From NCBI GenBank assembly GCA_016212105.1, contig JACRHJ010000052.1:21134-85133 (forward strand): a stretch of DNA of 64,000 nucleotides. The letters are read 5' to 3'. The notes under the pieces were generated by a model. It saw only the letters and a program-made list of their open reading frames with translations. It was not told the DNA's origin and made no database searches. The stretch's first letter is position 1. Each line of letters opens with the position of its first letter. This document shows positions 25,995 through 35,590 of this stretch, piece after piece. Origin of the DNA: Nitrospirota bacterium. Lineage in GTDB: Bacteria; Nitrospirota; JACRHJ01. A program made the position numbers and the translations under genes.

Positions 25995-26464
25995 GGCAAA
26001 GGCTCTCCCTCACCCCCGGCCCCTCTCCCGGGAGGAGAGGGGAGTATAAGGTAGAGACGCCCCCAGCCCCCCTGCCCCCCTCCCCCGGAACGAGGGAGGG
26101 GGAAGAAATTGTAGGGTGGGCTACGCCCACCAATTGTCATTGCGAGGAGCGAAGCGACGCGGCAATCTCAGTTCTTCCGGTGTCATTCTGAGGCGGAGCC
26201 GAAGAATCCGCCTGTATATAATCTTGTAGGGGCGCGGATTCCGCGCCCGCACCTTTTGTCGTCATTCCCGCCCATTCGGCTTCGCTCAGGGCAGGCTCCG
26301 GCGGGAATCCAGGAATTTGTAGTTGCCCGATTCATCGGGCAACTACGACCTAAAGGCAGATTCTTCGCTTCGCTCAGAATGACATCGTAAATAAACGGCA
26401 GGGCCGGCACACTGGTACGGCCCCTACACAAAATCCTTCACGAACAGGCACAACGAGGCCCCTC
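25995..26464. repeat. long mixed repeat cluster between smc and mutS
   Basis: This 470-base gap contains almost only repeats: family F (26005-26100), a GGTGGG/CCCACC hairpin (26115-26130), family E (CATTGCGAGGAGCGAAGCGA, 26137-26169), a variant of family C (26180-26213), a GCGCGGATTCCGCGC palindrome (about 26230-26245), family A (26261-26312), an inverted family C (about 26356-26385) and family B (26400-26430). No gene is visible. GAGG at 26455-26458 serves mutS. Confidence 0.85.
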
Positions 26465-29083
26465 TTGTCCGCCGAAACACCGCTCATGCGGCAGTACAAC
26501 GACATAAAGAAGAAGTACCCAGGCGCGATACTCTTCTTCCGCATGGGCGACTTCTACGAGATGTTCGGCGACGACGCCATAGTCGCGTCCAAGGCGCTCG
26601 AGATCACGCTCACGTCCCGCAGCAAGAACGCGGACGAAAAGATACCGCTCTGCGGCGTCCCGTACCACGCCGCGGACGTGTACATAGCGAAGTTCATAGC
26701 AAAGGGGTTCAAGGTCGCGGTCTGCGAGCAGGTCGAGGACCCGCGCTCCGCGAAAGGGATAGTGAAGCGCGAGGTCATACGCGTCATCACGCCCGGCACG
26801 CTCCTCGAAGACAACCTGCTCACCGCCTCCGATAACAACTTCCTTATGGCCATGACCGTGCTCAGGCGCAGGGTCGGGCTTGCCTTTACCGACATCTCGA
26901 CAGGCGAGTTCTTCGTCTCGGAGATACCCGAGGACGACGTCGAGAGGCTCATCAGCGAGCTGTACCGCATAGACCCCAAGGAGCTGCTCCTCCCCAAGGC
27001 CGCGTCCGCCAAGGGCGCGCTCGCCGAGGCAGCGCGTGTATTCAGGGAGCGCGTGAACCTGATGGACGACTGGTCGTTCGACGAGGACGGCGGACGGACG
27101 AGGCTCCTGGAGCATTTCGGCACGGAGTCGCTGGACGGCTTCGGGATCGAGGGCATGGACGCGGGCGTCGCGGCGGCGGGCGCGGCATTCGGCTATCTTG
27201 CCGAGACGCAGGCCCAGTCGGTCACCAACATCACCCGCATCAGGGCGTACAACACCGAGACATACATGGTGCTGGACGAGGCCGCGAGGCGAAACCTTGA
27301 GCTTACCGAGAGCATTTCAGGAATAACGGGCACGCTCATCGGGCGGCTGGACTGCACAGTGACCTCGATGGGTTCGAGGCGGCTGAAGTCATGGCTTCTG
27401 CACCCGCTCCTCGACCTCAGGGAGATACGCGCGCGCCACGAGGCGGTAGAGGACCTTGTCGAGAACTACGCAATGCGGACAAGCCTTAGGGAGAACCTGA
27501 AGGGCGTATACGACCTCGAACGGCTGATGGCGCGCATATCGTCCGGGGTCGCCGGGCCGAGGGACCTGTCCGCGCTCAGGGCGTCGCTTTCCTTTGTGCC
27601 GGTCGTCAAGGACACTGCGGCGGGGACTGTATCCGCCCGTCTCAAGGCGCTTCACGAGTCCCTGTCAGACCACCGTGAGCTGCGCGACCTCATTGAGACG
27701 GCCGTCGTGGACGAGCCGCCCGCGACCCTCAAGGACGGCGGCGTGATACGGCCCGGCTTTTCGTCCGAACTGGACGAGATACGCGGCTACTGCAACGAGG
27801 GCAAGGGGCTCATAGCGCGCATCGAGGCCGAGGAACGGTCGAAGACCGGCATAGACACCCTTAAAGTACGGTTCAACAAGGTTTTCGGGTACTACATAGA
27901 GATTACGAGGACGCACCTCGCCAAGGTGCCTGAGTACTTCATCCGGAAGCAGACGCTGGTGAACGCCGAGCGCTACATCACGCCGGAGCTGAAGGAGTAC
28001 GAGGAGAAGGTGCTGGGCGCGGAGGAGCGCATACTGGAGCTTGAAGGCACGCTCTTCGCCGAGGTCCGTACGGAGGCGGCGCGCTACGCCGCCGAGGTGC
28101 AGACTACGGCCGAGGCGCTATCCGAGATGGACGCGCTCGCCGCATTCGCGGAGGACGCGGTCAGCCGTGGCTACGTCCGGCCGACGATGGACGACGCCGG
28201 GGTGATGGAGATAACGGACGGGCGGCACCCTGTCGTCGAGGAGATAACCGGGCGCGAGCGGTTCATACCGAACGACACGTACCTCGACACCGACGGGAAC
28301 CGGCTCCTGATTATCACAGGCCCGAACATGGCTGGCAAGTCGACGTACATGAGGCAGGTCGCGCTCATAGTATTAATGGCGCAGACCGGCTCGTTCGTGC
28401 CGGCAAAGGCCGCGCGTCTCGGCATAGTGGACAGGATTTTTACGCGCGTCGGCGCGTCCGACAACATCGCGCGCGGCCAGAGCACTTTCATGGTCGAGAT
28501 GAACGAGACCGCGAACATACTTAATAACGCCACGTCGAGGAGCCTGATAATCCTCGACGAGATAGGTCGCGGCACGTCCACCTTCGACGGTCTGTCGATA
28601 GCCTGGGCGGTCGCCGAGTACATTCACGACAAGGCGAAGGTCGGGGCGAGGACTCTCTTCGCGACGCATTACCACGAACTTACCGAGCTTGCCAACTCCT
28701 ACCCCGGGATAAAAAACTACAACATCGCCGTCCGTGAGTGGAGGGACGAGATTGTATTTCTCAGGAAGATAGTAGAGGGCGGCTCGGACAAATCCTACGG
28801 CATACAGGTCGCGCGGCTTGCGGGCCTTCCTGCCGAGGTGCTTGCAAGGGCGAAGGAGATACTCACCGCGCTTGAGCGCTCCGAGTTCGGGCATGCCGGA
28901 AGCCCGGCCAGCACGGTGGACACGGGCGCGGGCGCGTCTCCGCAGCTCGACCTCTTCGCGGTAAAGCCGGACGCCGGCCTCGCCGACGAGATCTCGGAAA
29001 TAGACGTCCTTAACATGACCCCGCTCCAGGCGCTCGCGAAGCTCGGCGAGCTGAAGGAACGTGCGGAGATGCAACGTAAATGA
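26465..29083 (+). CDS. mutS: DNA mismatch repair protein MutS
   Basis: MutS recognises mismatches and starts repair. The 872-residue product has the mismatch-binding FRMGDFYEMFGDDA segment near residue 27 (the Phe-x-Glu wedge), the connector, lever and clamp domains, Walker A GPNMAGKS, Walker B LIILDEIGRGTSTFDG and the ATHYHELTEL signature. I chose TTG 26465 because GAGG lies six bases upstream and MSAETPLMRQY fits the family; ATG 26486 is an alternative. No mutL is nearby. Confidence 0.96.
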   Translation: MSAETPLMRQYNDIKKKYPGAILFFRMGDFYEMFGDDAIVASKALEITLTSRSKNADEKIPLCGVPYHAADVYIAKFIAKGFKVAVCEQVEDPRSAKGIVKREVIRVITPGTLLEDNLLTASDNNFLMAMTVLRRRVGLAFTDISTGEFFVSEIPEDDVERLISELYRIDPKELLLPKAASAKGALAEAARVFRERVNLMDDWSFDEDGGRTRLLEHFGTESLDGFGIEGMDAGVAAAGAAFGYLAETQAQSVTNITRIRAYNTETYMVLDEAARRNLELTESISGITGTLIGRLDCTVTSMGSRRLKSWLLHPLLDLREIRARHEAVEDLVENYAMRTSLRENLKGVYDLERLMARISSGVAGPRDLSALRASLSFVPVVKDTAAGTVSARLKALHESLSDHRELRDLIETAVVDEPPATLKDGGVIRPGFSSELDEIRGYCNEGKGLIARIEAEERSKTGIDTLKVRFNKVFGYYIEITRTHLAKVPEYFIRKQTLVNAERYITPELKEYEEKVLGAEERILELEGTLFAEVRTEAARYAAEVQTTAEALSEMDALAAFAEDAVSRGYVRPTMDDAGVMEITDGRHPVVEEITGRERFIPNDTYLDTDGNRLLIITGPNMAGKSTYMRQVALIVLMAQTGSFVPAKAARLGIVDRIFTRVGASDNIARGQSTFMVEMNETANILNNATSRSLIILDEIGRGTSTFDGLSIAWAVAEYIHDKAKVGARTLFATHYHELTELANSYPGIKNYNIAVREWRDEIVFLRKIVEGGSDKSYGIQVARLAGLPAEVLARAKEILTALERSEFGHAGSPASTVDTGAGASPQLDLFAVKPDAGLADEISEIDVLNMTPLQALAKLGELKERAEMQRK

Positions 29084-29109
29084 AAAGGCCGCCTCGTCGG
29101 CGGCCTTTT
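29083..29109. terminator. bidirectional terminator between mutS and the small minus-strand gene
   Basis: A perfect 11-base stem AAAAGGCCGCC/GGCGGCCTTTT closes a TCGTC loop. With T runs on both strands it can end mutS transcription (+) and that of the small gene at 29138-29239 (-). Confidence 0.9.
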
Positions 29110-29137
29110 GGAAACCTTCTACCCTTTCACGGGTAAT

Positions 29138-29239
29138 TTATGGAAGCTCAATAGCCTTGAAGGCTATGTATGCGGTCAGCCCTACCGCGCCCAGCACTAC
29201 TACCACCAAGCCTAACGCGAATACCGGGAAGAGTTCCAT
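29138..29239 (-). CDS. 33-residue single-helix membrane peptide
   Basis: The peptide begins MELFPVFALG and is one hydrophobic helix (about residues 4-28) with a short polar end. Its ATG at 29239 is preceded, six bases away, by a perfect AGGAGG. An in-frame ATG at 29266 would add MATPERRQQ. Upstream on the same strand is a near-consensus promoter, and downstream a strong terminator, so the gene has a full set of expression signals in 230 bases. It resembles the small accessory subunits of membrane complexes in size only; I do not recognise the family. Confidence 0.65.
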   Translation of the reverse strand: MELFPVFALGLVVVVLGAVGLTAYIAFKAIELP

Positions 29240-29285
29240 TTGTTGCCTCCTTTCAGGAGTAGCCATTACATCTTCCTTTAGAACT

Positions 29286-29314
29286 ATTATAACATAAAAG
29301 ACTGGATATGTCAT
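29286..29314 (-). promoter_or_regulatory. promoter of the small membrane-peptide gene
   Basis: On the minus strand, ATGACA (29314-29309) and TATAAT (29291-29286) are 17 bases apart: five of six and six of six consensus matches. Confidence 0.7.
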
Positions 29315-29363
29315 GTTGCACTGGCCGGGACGTTGGTTCTGGTGCGAGGGGCAGGGCCGGAAT

Positions 29364-29392
29364 TTGTGCAATTCCGGAACATAGTGTATAAT
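29364..29392 (+). promoter_or_regulatory. promoter giving a possible leaderless start for the 29400 gene
   Basis: TATAAT at 29387-29392 lies only seven bases before ATG 29400; TTGTGC stands 17 bases further upstream as a poor -35 box. Transcription would begin at about the start codon itself, and no ribosome binding site is seen. Confidence 0.45.
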
Positions 29393-29399
29393 TTGGCGT

Positions 29400-30083
29400 A
29401 TGAGACCAATAACCAAAATTTTAAGATTATCCGCGCTGGCGCTTTTTCTGGTCCTGCCGGCCCAGGCATGGCCGATGGGGGGGTTCGAGTACTACGACCA
29501 GACTCCGGAGCGGGCGTGGAAGAAGACCATGCAGGCCCTGACATCCGCCGCGGGACCTGTTTACGGGCTGTCCGATCCGGGCCGTGGGGCCGGGGCCGAG
29601 GAGCATTCCAAGCGCTACGTCACAAGGTGGTATACGATGGTCCTGCCTCCGGGCTGGGCCGCGCAGCCGCGGAAGCCAGACTACACGAGCGTGACCTTTT
29701 ATCCCAAGGACAAGCGGCTCGACATCCTGTTCGAGGTGAACTGCCTCGATACCGGCATGGACATGGACTCCTTCACGGCGCGTTTCGTCAAATGGTCGAA
29801 GGCAACAGGCGGATCTGGGTATGCGACGTTTGTATGCCGTGAGAATACCTTGCAGCACAACCTGCCATGTTCCATAGTCACGACATATGTTGACATCGCT
29901 AACAAACGGCTCTTCCAGGTTATGAAGGTCATGGTGCGCGGTAACAGGACATATACCGTCAAATGCATAACCGACTCCGCTACCTGGGTCGCCAACTTCG
30001 ACGACTTCCGGAAGACGCTGGACAGCTTCACGCCGGAGGACTGCTCGGTCAAGCCGTGCGTCCGGCCTGTCGCGGCGAGATAG
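29400..30083 (+). CDS. secreted protein of unknown function, possibly PsbP/DcrB-like
   Basis: The 227-residue product has a clear signal peptide (about residues 1-24, cleaved after PAQA). The C-terminal part has the pattern RTYTVKCITDSATWVANFDD, which resembles the end of PsbP/DcrB-like domains where a final helix follows a conserved aromatic strand. That likeness is inference. There are several cysteines, two near the C terminus. The gene stands alone, with a repeat cluster downstream. Confidence 0.55.
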   Translation: MRPITKILRLSALALFLVLPAQAWPMGGFEYYDQTPERAWKKTMQALTSAAGPVYGLSDPGRGAGAEEHSKRYVTRWYTMVLPPGWAAQPRKPDYTSVTFYPKDKRLDILFEVNCLDTGMDMDSFTARFVKWSKATGGSGYATFVCRENTLQHNLPCSIVTTYVDIANKRLFQVMKVMVRGNRTYTVKCITDSATWVANFDDFRKTLDSFTPEDCSVKPCVRPVAAR

Positions 30084-30431
30084 GTTCTTGTAGGGGCAGT
30101 ACCAAGCGAAGCGCGTGTTGGCCCTTGTTGTCATTGCGAGGAGCGAAGCGACGCGGCAATCTCGCCCTTTTGACCGTCATTCCCGCGAAAGCGGGAATCC
30201 AGGAAGTATCAAGGGCATAGCGGTAACTCCCTCACCCCCAACCCCCTCTCCCGGTAGGAGAGGGGGATTTATTAAAGCAGGGCCGGCACACTGGCCGACC
30301 CCCACGGAAGTCCCGCTCAATACCTCCCCACGTTTTTTCGTCAATGCCCCCAAATCTCTGGCATTTCAAATCCCGTTTGTGGTATCTTAATAAGACGGTT
30401 TTGCACCGGATACTTATAGAGATACCAGCGG
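30084..30431. repeat. repeat cluster upstream of glcD
   Basis: In order: family B (about 30089-30125), family E (30129-30163), the first hairpin of family A (30176-30206), family F (30228-30270) and part of a family-B unit (30275-30305). The last 60 bases are AT-richer. They share the words CCCGTTTGTGGTAT with the region just before smc (about 22360-22373), but I do not see a good promoter. Confidence 0.75.
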
Positions 30432-31799
30432 ATGGACGATAACATAATCAAGGCGCTGAAAGGCATCGCCGGGGCGGATAACGTCTCCACCGACGACGCA
30501 TCGCGCGCCGCATACGCCTACGACGCTACCCGGTTAAAGGCGCTGCCGGACGTGGTCGTCAGGCCCGGCTCCGAGGCCGAGGTCGCGGCTGTGCTGAGGC
30601 TCGCGTCCGCGCGCAGGTTGCCAGTAGTCCCGAGGGGCGCGGGCTCAGGGCTTTCCGGCGGCTCGGTGCCGACCAGGGGCGGTATAACCCTGTCGTTCGA
30701 GCGGATGGCGGATATAATAAACATAGACACCGCGAACCGCATCGTCGTCGTCCAGCCGGGCGTCGTGACCGGCGTCCTTCAAAAGGCGGTCGAGGATAAG
30801 GGGCTTTTCTACCCGCCCGACCCCGGCAGCCTCGCCTTCTGCACCATAGGCGGGAACGTAGCCGAGAACGCCGGCGGGATGCGCGCGCTCAAGTACGGCG
30901 TGACGCGCGACTATGTCATCGGACTCAGGGCGGTCCTGCCTTCGGGCGAGGTCATCAAGACAGGTGTACGCACCGCCAAGGGCGTGGTCGGGTACGACCT
31001 GACCAGGCTTATCGTCGGCTCCGAGGGCACGCTCGCGGTCGTGACCGAGATAACACTCAGGCTCGTCCCGAAGCCGCTGTCCGTCGTCACGATGACGGCG
31101 TACTTCGCCGACCAGGAGGGCGCGGGCAGGGCGGTCGCGTCCATCATGGCCTCGCCCGTCACGCCCAGGTGCCTGGAGTTCCTCGACACCGAGGCGCTGA
31201 AGGCTGGCGCGGCCCATTCCGGGATGACGCTTCCGGGCGACGCGGGCGGATTCCTGCTCATCGAGACCGACGGCAGCCCGGAGGAGGCGAGACGTCAGGC
31301 CGACGTCATACGGGGAATTATTGAGCCCGACGCGATAGAGGTCCGCGTGGCGGCTGATGCCCCCGAGGCGGCCGCACTCTGGAAGCTCCGGCGCAGCACG
31401 TCGCAGGCGCTCTTTTCCATCGCCCCGGACAAGATAAACGAGGACACCGTCGTGCCAGTCTCTCGCGTGCACGAGGCGCTGTCCGGCTTCGCGGAGATAG
31501 GCCGGAGGCACGGGCTGAAAGTAGTCTGCTTCGGACACGCAGGCGACGGCAACATTCACGTTAACGTCATGACCGACCGGAAGGACAATGTCAGGTTCTC
31601 CGAGGCCGAGAAGGCCGTGGAGGAGGTATTCCAGCTTGTGCTGGGGCTTGGCGGGACAATCTCCGGCGAGCACGGCATAGGCCTCACCAAGGCCCCGTAC
31701 CTCCGTATGGAGCTGTCGGACGTCGAGGTAGACCTGCTCAAGCGGGTAAAGCACGCATTCGACCCGGACGGGATACTGAACCCGGGGAAAATATTTTAG
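30432..31799 (+). CDS. glcD: FAD-linked 2-hydroxyacid oxidase/dehydrogenase, GlcD type
   Basis: These flavoproteins oxidise glycolate, D-lactate or similar 2-hydroxy acids and pass electrons to the quinone pool or to an Etf. The 455-residue product has the PCMH-type FAD-binding domain (PRGAGSGLSGGSVP near residue 66; GGNVAENAGG near 140) and the C-terminal motifs GHAGDGNIHVNVM and SGEHGIGLTK. No glcE or glcF follows, so the electron acceptor is not given by the context. The Etf genes at 47 kb are one possibility. Confidence 0.85.
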   Translation: MDDNIIKALKGIAGADNVSTDDASRAAYAYDATRLKALPDVVVRPGSEAEVAAVLRLASARRLPVVPRGAGSGLSGGSVPTRGGITLSFERMADIINIDTANRIVVVQPGVVTGVLQKAVEDKGLFYPPDPGSLAFCTIGGNVAENAGGMRALKYGVTRDYVIGLRAVLPSGEVIKTGVRTAKGVVGYDLTRLIVGSEGTLAVVTEITLRLVPKPLSVVTMTAYFADQEGAGRAVASIMASPVTPRCLEFLDTEALKAGAAHSGMTLPGDAGGFLLIETDGSPEEARRQADVIRGIIEPDAIEVRVAADAPEAAALWKLRRSTSQALFSIAPDKINEDTVVPVSRVHEALSGFAEIGRRHGLKVVCFGHAGDGNIHVNVMTDRKDNVRFSEAEKAVEEVFQLVLGLGGTISGEHGIGLTKAPYLRMELSDVEVDLLKRVKHAFDPDGILNPGKIF

Positions 31800-31802
31800 A
31801 AT

Positions 31803-31879
31803 AGCCCGTCATTCCCGCGCAGGCGGGAATCCAGGAACTTAAATTCCTGGACCCCGTGTCGAGCACGGGGCGACACACA
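31803..31879. repeat. complete family-A element before gdhA
   Basis: All three hairpins are present: ATTCCCGC/GCGGGAAT, CCAGGAA/TTCCTGG and CCCCGTG/CACGGGG (the last with TCGAG in place of TCAAG in its loop). AAGGAG of the next gene follows. Confidence 0.85.
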
Positions 31880-31895
31880 TAACAAGGAGCTGCCG

Positions 31896-33156
31896 ATGGC
31901 CTTCGTCGACGAGACCTACAAGCGCGCGGAATCAGAACGCATAATCAACCACCACTTCGACCTCGCGGCGAAGAAGATTAACCTCGACCACGAGATGTGG
32001 GAGTTGTTGAAGGTCCCGTTCAGGGAGATAAAGGTACAGATACCGCTCAGGATGGACGACGGCCGTCTTGAGATATTCGTCGGGTACCGCATCCAGCACA
32101 GCCAGGCGAGGGGGCCGATGAAGGGCGGGATGAGGTACCACCCGGAGGTGAACCTGGGTGAGATAAGGGCGCTCGCTGCCGTGATGACCTGGAAGACCGC
32201 AATCGCGGGCATCCCGTTCGGCGGGGCCAAGGGCGGCGTCTCATGCAACCCCAAGGAGCTTTCCCCGGCGGAGCTGGAGAGGCTCACGCGCGCCTTCATG
32301 TCACGTATCGGCGACAACCTGGGCCCCAACCAGGACATACCTGCCCCGGACGTCAACACAAACCCGCAGGTCATGGCCTGGATGATGGACGAGTACTCGA
32401 GAAGGCACGGCTACACCCCCGCGATTGTCACCGGCAAACCGGTCGAACTCGGCGGCTCGCTGGGCCGTGTCGAGGCGACCGGCCGGGGCGTGATGTTCGT
32501 CACACGCGAGGCGCTGAAGGACAAGGGCGTGCCGATGGACGGCGCGACGGTGGTCATACAAGGAATGGGCAACGTCGGAGGAAACGCGGCGAGTTTCCTG
32601 CACGACGCCGGGTGCAAGGTCGCCGGCATCTCGGACAGCAAGGGCGGACTGCACAACCCGAAAGGCCTGAACCCGAGGAAGGTCGAGGTCTACAAGGAGG
32701 AGAACGGGACGCTTGAAGGTTTTCCAGAGGCGGACTACATATCCAACAAGGAACTGCTGGAACTCCCCTGCGACATACTGATACCTGCCGCGCTCGAAGG
32801 CGTCATCACCGGCGGCAACGCCGCCGGAGTCAAGGCTAAGTTCCTGATAGAAGCGGCGAACATACCGACATCTCCGGAGGCGGACGAGGTCCTCCTCGAC
32901 AAGGGCGTGTATATTGTCCCGGACATACTCGCGAACGCAGGCGGCGTAATCGTCTCGTACTTCGAATGGACGCAGAACCTCCAGGCGAGCTACTGGGAGG
33001 AGGACGCAGTCAACAGGAAACTCGAAAAGACGATGCTGGACGCCTACGGCCACCTGAAGGCGGTGGCCCAGACCAACTCCGTCCCGCTCAGGACCGCGGC
33101 GTACGCCATAGCCATAGAGAAGGTCGCGCGCGCCATAAGGCTGAGAGGTTTCCTGC

Positions 33157-33164
<8 letters not shown>
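31896..33164 (+). CDS. gdhA: Glu/Leu/Phe/Val dehydrogenase, probably glutamate dehydrogenase
   Basis: The enzyme interconverts glutamate and 2-oxoglutarate plus ammonia with NAD(P). The 422-residue product has the substrate lysines in GPMKGGMRYHP and AVMTWKTA, the catalytic GGAKGG loop, and the dinucleotide fold QGMGNVGGNAA near residue 222. Length is that of the hexameric NAD-type enzymes. It overlaps the next gene, an ABC ATPase, by eight bases, although no functional link is obvious. Confidence 0.92.
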
Positions 33165-34073
<909 letters not shown>

Positions 34074-34077
<4 letters not shown>

Positions 34078-34856
34078 ACGACTTCCTTACACCTCCCAGG
34101 GTCGGGCGCAGGGCGTTCAAGGTCTGGCAGAGGGACCGGGACGCCTGGTACAAGTTCTACAAACCGAGCCTGATAGGCAACATCGCCGAGCCGGTGCTGT
34201 TCCTGCTCGCATTCGGGTTCGGCCTGTCCAAGTACATAACGGACGTGGGCGGCATGCCGTACATAAACTTCATCGCGCCCGGAATCGTCATATCCTCCGC
34301 GATGAACGCGGCATCGTTCGAGTGCGCGTTCGGCTCGTTCACGCGGATGTCCGCGCAGAAGACGTACGACGCGATAATCGTGACGCCGGTGAACATCGAG
34401 GAGGTCGCGGCCGGCGACATCATGTGGGGCGCGACGAAGGGCTTCATATCGGCGATGATAATACTGCCGATACTGGTGCTCTTCGGGCTTATCGAGTCGC
34501 CCTGGCTTGTGCTTTCGCCGCTGTTGTTCGCGCTCGCGGGCCTTATGTTCGCGTCGATGGCGCTCATCGTCACTGCGTTCGCGCCGTCTTACGACTTCTA
34601 TGCGTACTACTTCAGCCTGGTGGTGTCGCCGATGTTCTTCTTCTCTGGGATATTCTTCCCGCTCGACACGATGCCCGAATGGGTGTCTATGGCCGCTTGG
34701 TTCATGCCGCTGACGCACGCGGTGAGCGTGTCGCGCGCGCTTGCCACCGGGGACGTGTCGTTTACGCTTTTGGGTGACGTCCTCTGGATGCTCGTGTTTA
34801 CGCTCGCCACGTCCTGGGTTGCTATAAAGTTTATAAGGAGAAGATTGGTAAAATAG
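34074..34856 (+). CDS. ABC-2 type permease, NodJ-like
   Basis: This is the membrane partner of the preceding ATPase. The 260-residue product has six predicted helices and the conserved ABC-2 stretch MFFFSGIFFPLDTMP near residue 183. NodJ proteins have this length; NodIJ exports lipo-chitin oligosaccharides in rhizobia, but homologues in other bacteria export other lipids or polysaccharides. The start at ATG 34074 overlaps the ATPase stop. Confidence 0.88.
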
Positions 34857-35058
34857 GGTATTGGATGCTAACCCGTCATTCCCGCGAAGGCGGGAATCCA
34901 GGAATTTCGTACTTCCTGGACCCCGTGTCAAGCACGGGGCGACAGACTAAAGGCAAATCCCCCTCGTTCCCCCTTTTTCAAAGGGGGAGGCGAAGGAACA
35001 ACACAGGGCCGACACGCGCTACGCTTGGTGCGGCCCCTACCAGAATCAAGGAGGGATG
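34857..35058. repeat. repeat cluster upstream of the small cytochromes
   Basis: A complete family-A element (34874-34945) is followed by a CCCCCTTTTTCAAAGGGGG hairpin (about 34971-34989) and a family-B unit (about 35004-35040). GGAGGG at 35050-35055 serves the cytochrome gene. Confidence 0.8.
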
Positions 35059-35301
35059 ATGAAATCCAAAGACCTGCTGTTTATCGCCGGGATACTCGCC
35101 GTGCTCGGCTTCCTTTACTACCTGAGCATTTCGGGCAAGGGAGTGCCGCCCATCCCGTCGGACGCCACGCACGCGTCCGTGACCACGGAGGCCGACTGCC
35201 TCGTCTGCCACGGCGAGGGCATGCGCCATCCGAGGAAGGTCCAGCACCCGCCTAAAGACCAGTGCTTCGAGTGCCACGCGCGGGGCGAGGCGGAGAAATA
35301 G
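35059..35301 (+). CDS. small membrane-anchored diheme cytochrome c (copy 1)
   Basis: The protein (80 residues from ATG 35059, 81 from ATG 35056) has one N-terminal helix (about 6-25) and two heme-c motifs, CLVCH near residue 47 and CFECH near residue 69. The anchor has no clear cleavage site, so the hemes should sit just outside the inner membrane. The CxxCH-x17-CxxCH layout resembles half of a tetraheme NrfH/NapC fold or a doxX-like minicytochrome. Copy 2 follows after four bases. Confidence 0.82.
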   Translation: MKSKDLLFIAGILAVLGFLYYLSISGKGVPPIPSDATHASVTTEADCLVCHGEGMRHPRKVQHPPKDQCFECHARGEAEK

Positions 35302-35305
35302 GGGC

Positions 35306-35548
35306 ATGACTCGCGCGGATAAGATACTCCTGCTGGTTATGGCTGTGATTGTCGGCGCGTTCCTTGTGCATGGCATGTTTTTCAAGAGGCCGCCGTCCAT
35401 ACCGTGTGATGACCTCCATTGCGAAGTCACAATGACTGAGGAGGACTGTCTGGGATGTCATGGTCAGTATAAAGTGAATCAGTTGAAGTTGGCTCACACT
35501 ATAGAAGAGCTATGCTTTAAATGCCATTCCACGGAGCGGCCTGACTGA
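35306..35548 (+). CDS. small membrane-anchored diheme cytochrome c (copy 2)
   Basis: The 80-residue protein has the same plan as its upstream neighbour: an N-terminal helix (about 6-24) and two heme-c motifs, CLGCH near residue 48 and CFKCH near residue 70. The phrases EADCLVCHG and EEDCLGCHG show that the two genes are diverged duplicates. The 3' half is more AT-rich than copy 1. They may form a heterodimer that moves electrons across the periplasm. Confidence 0.82.
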   Translation: MTRADKILLLVMAVIVGAFLVHGMFFKRPPSIPCDDLHCEVTMTEEDCLGCHGQYKVNQLKLAHTIEELCFKCHSTERPD

Positions 35549-35590
35549 GGATGGTTGTTTTGAACTAAATAGCGACATGGAGGTGTCCGG

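Noticed and set aside
29061..29297. 78-codon plus-strand frame after mutS
   Set aside because: It runs through the mutS terminator and lies opposite the small membrane-peptide gene, which has the better start signals.
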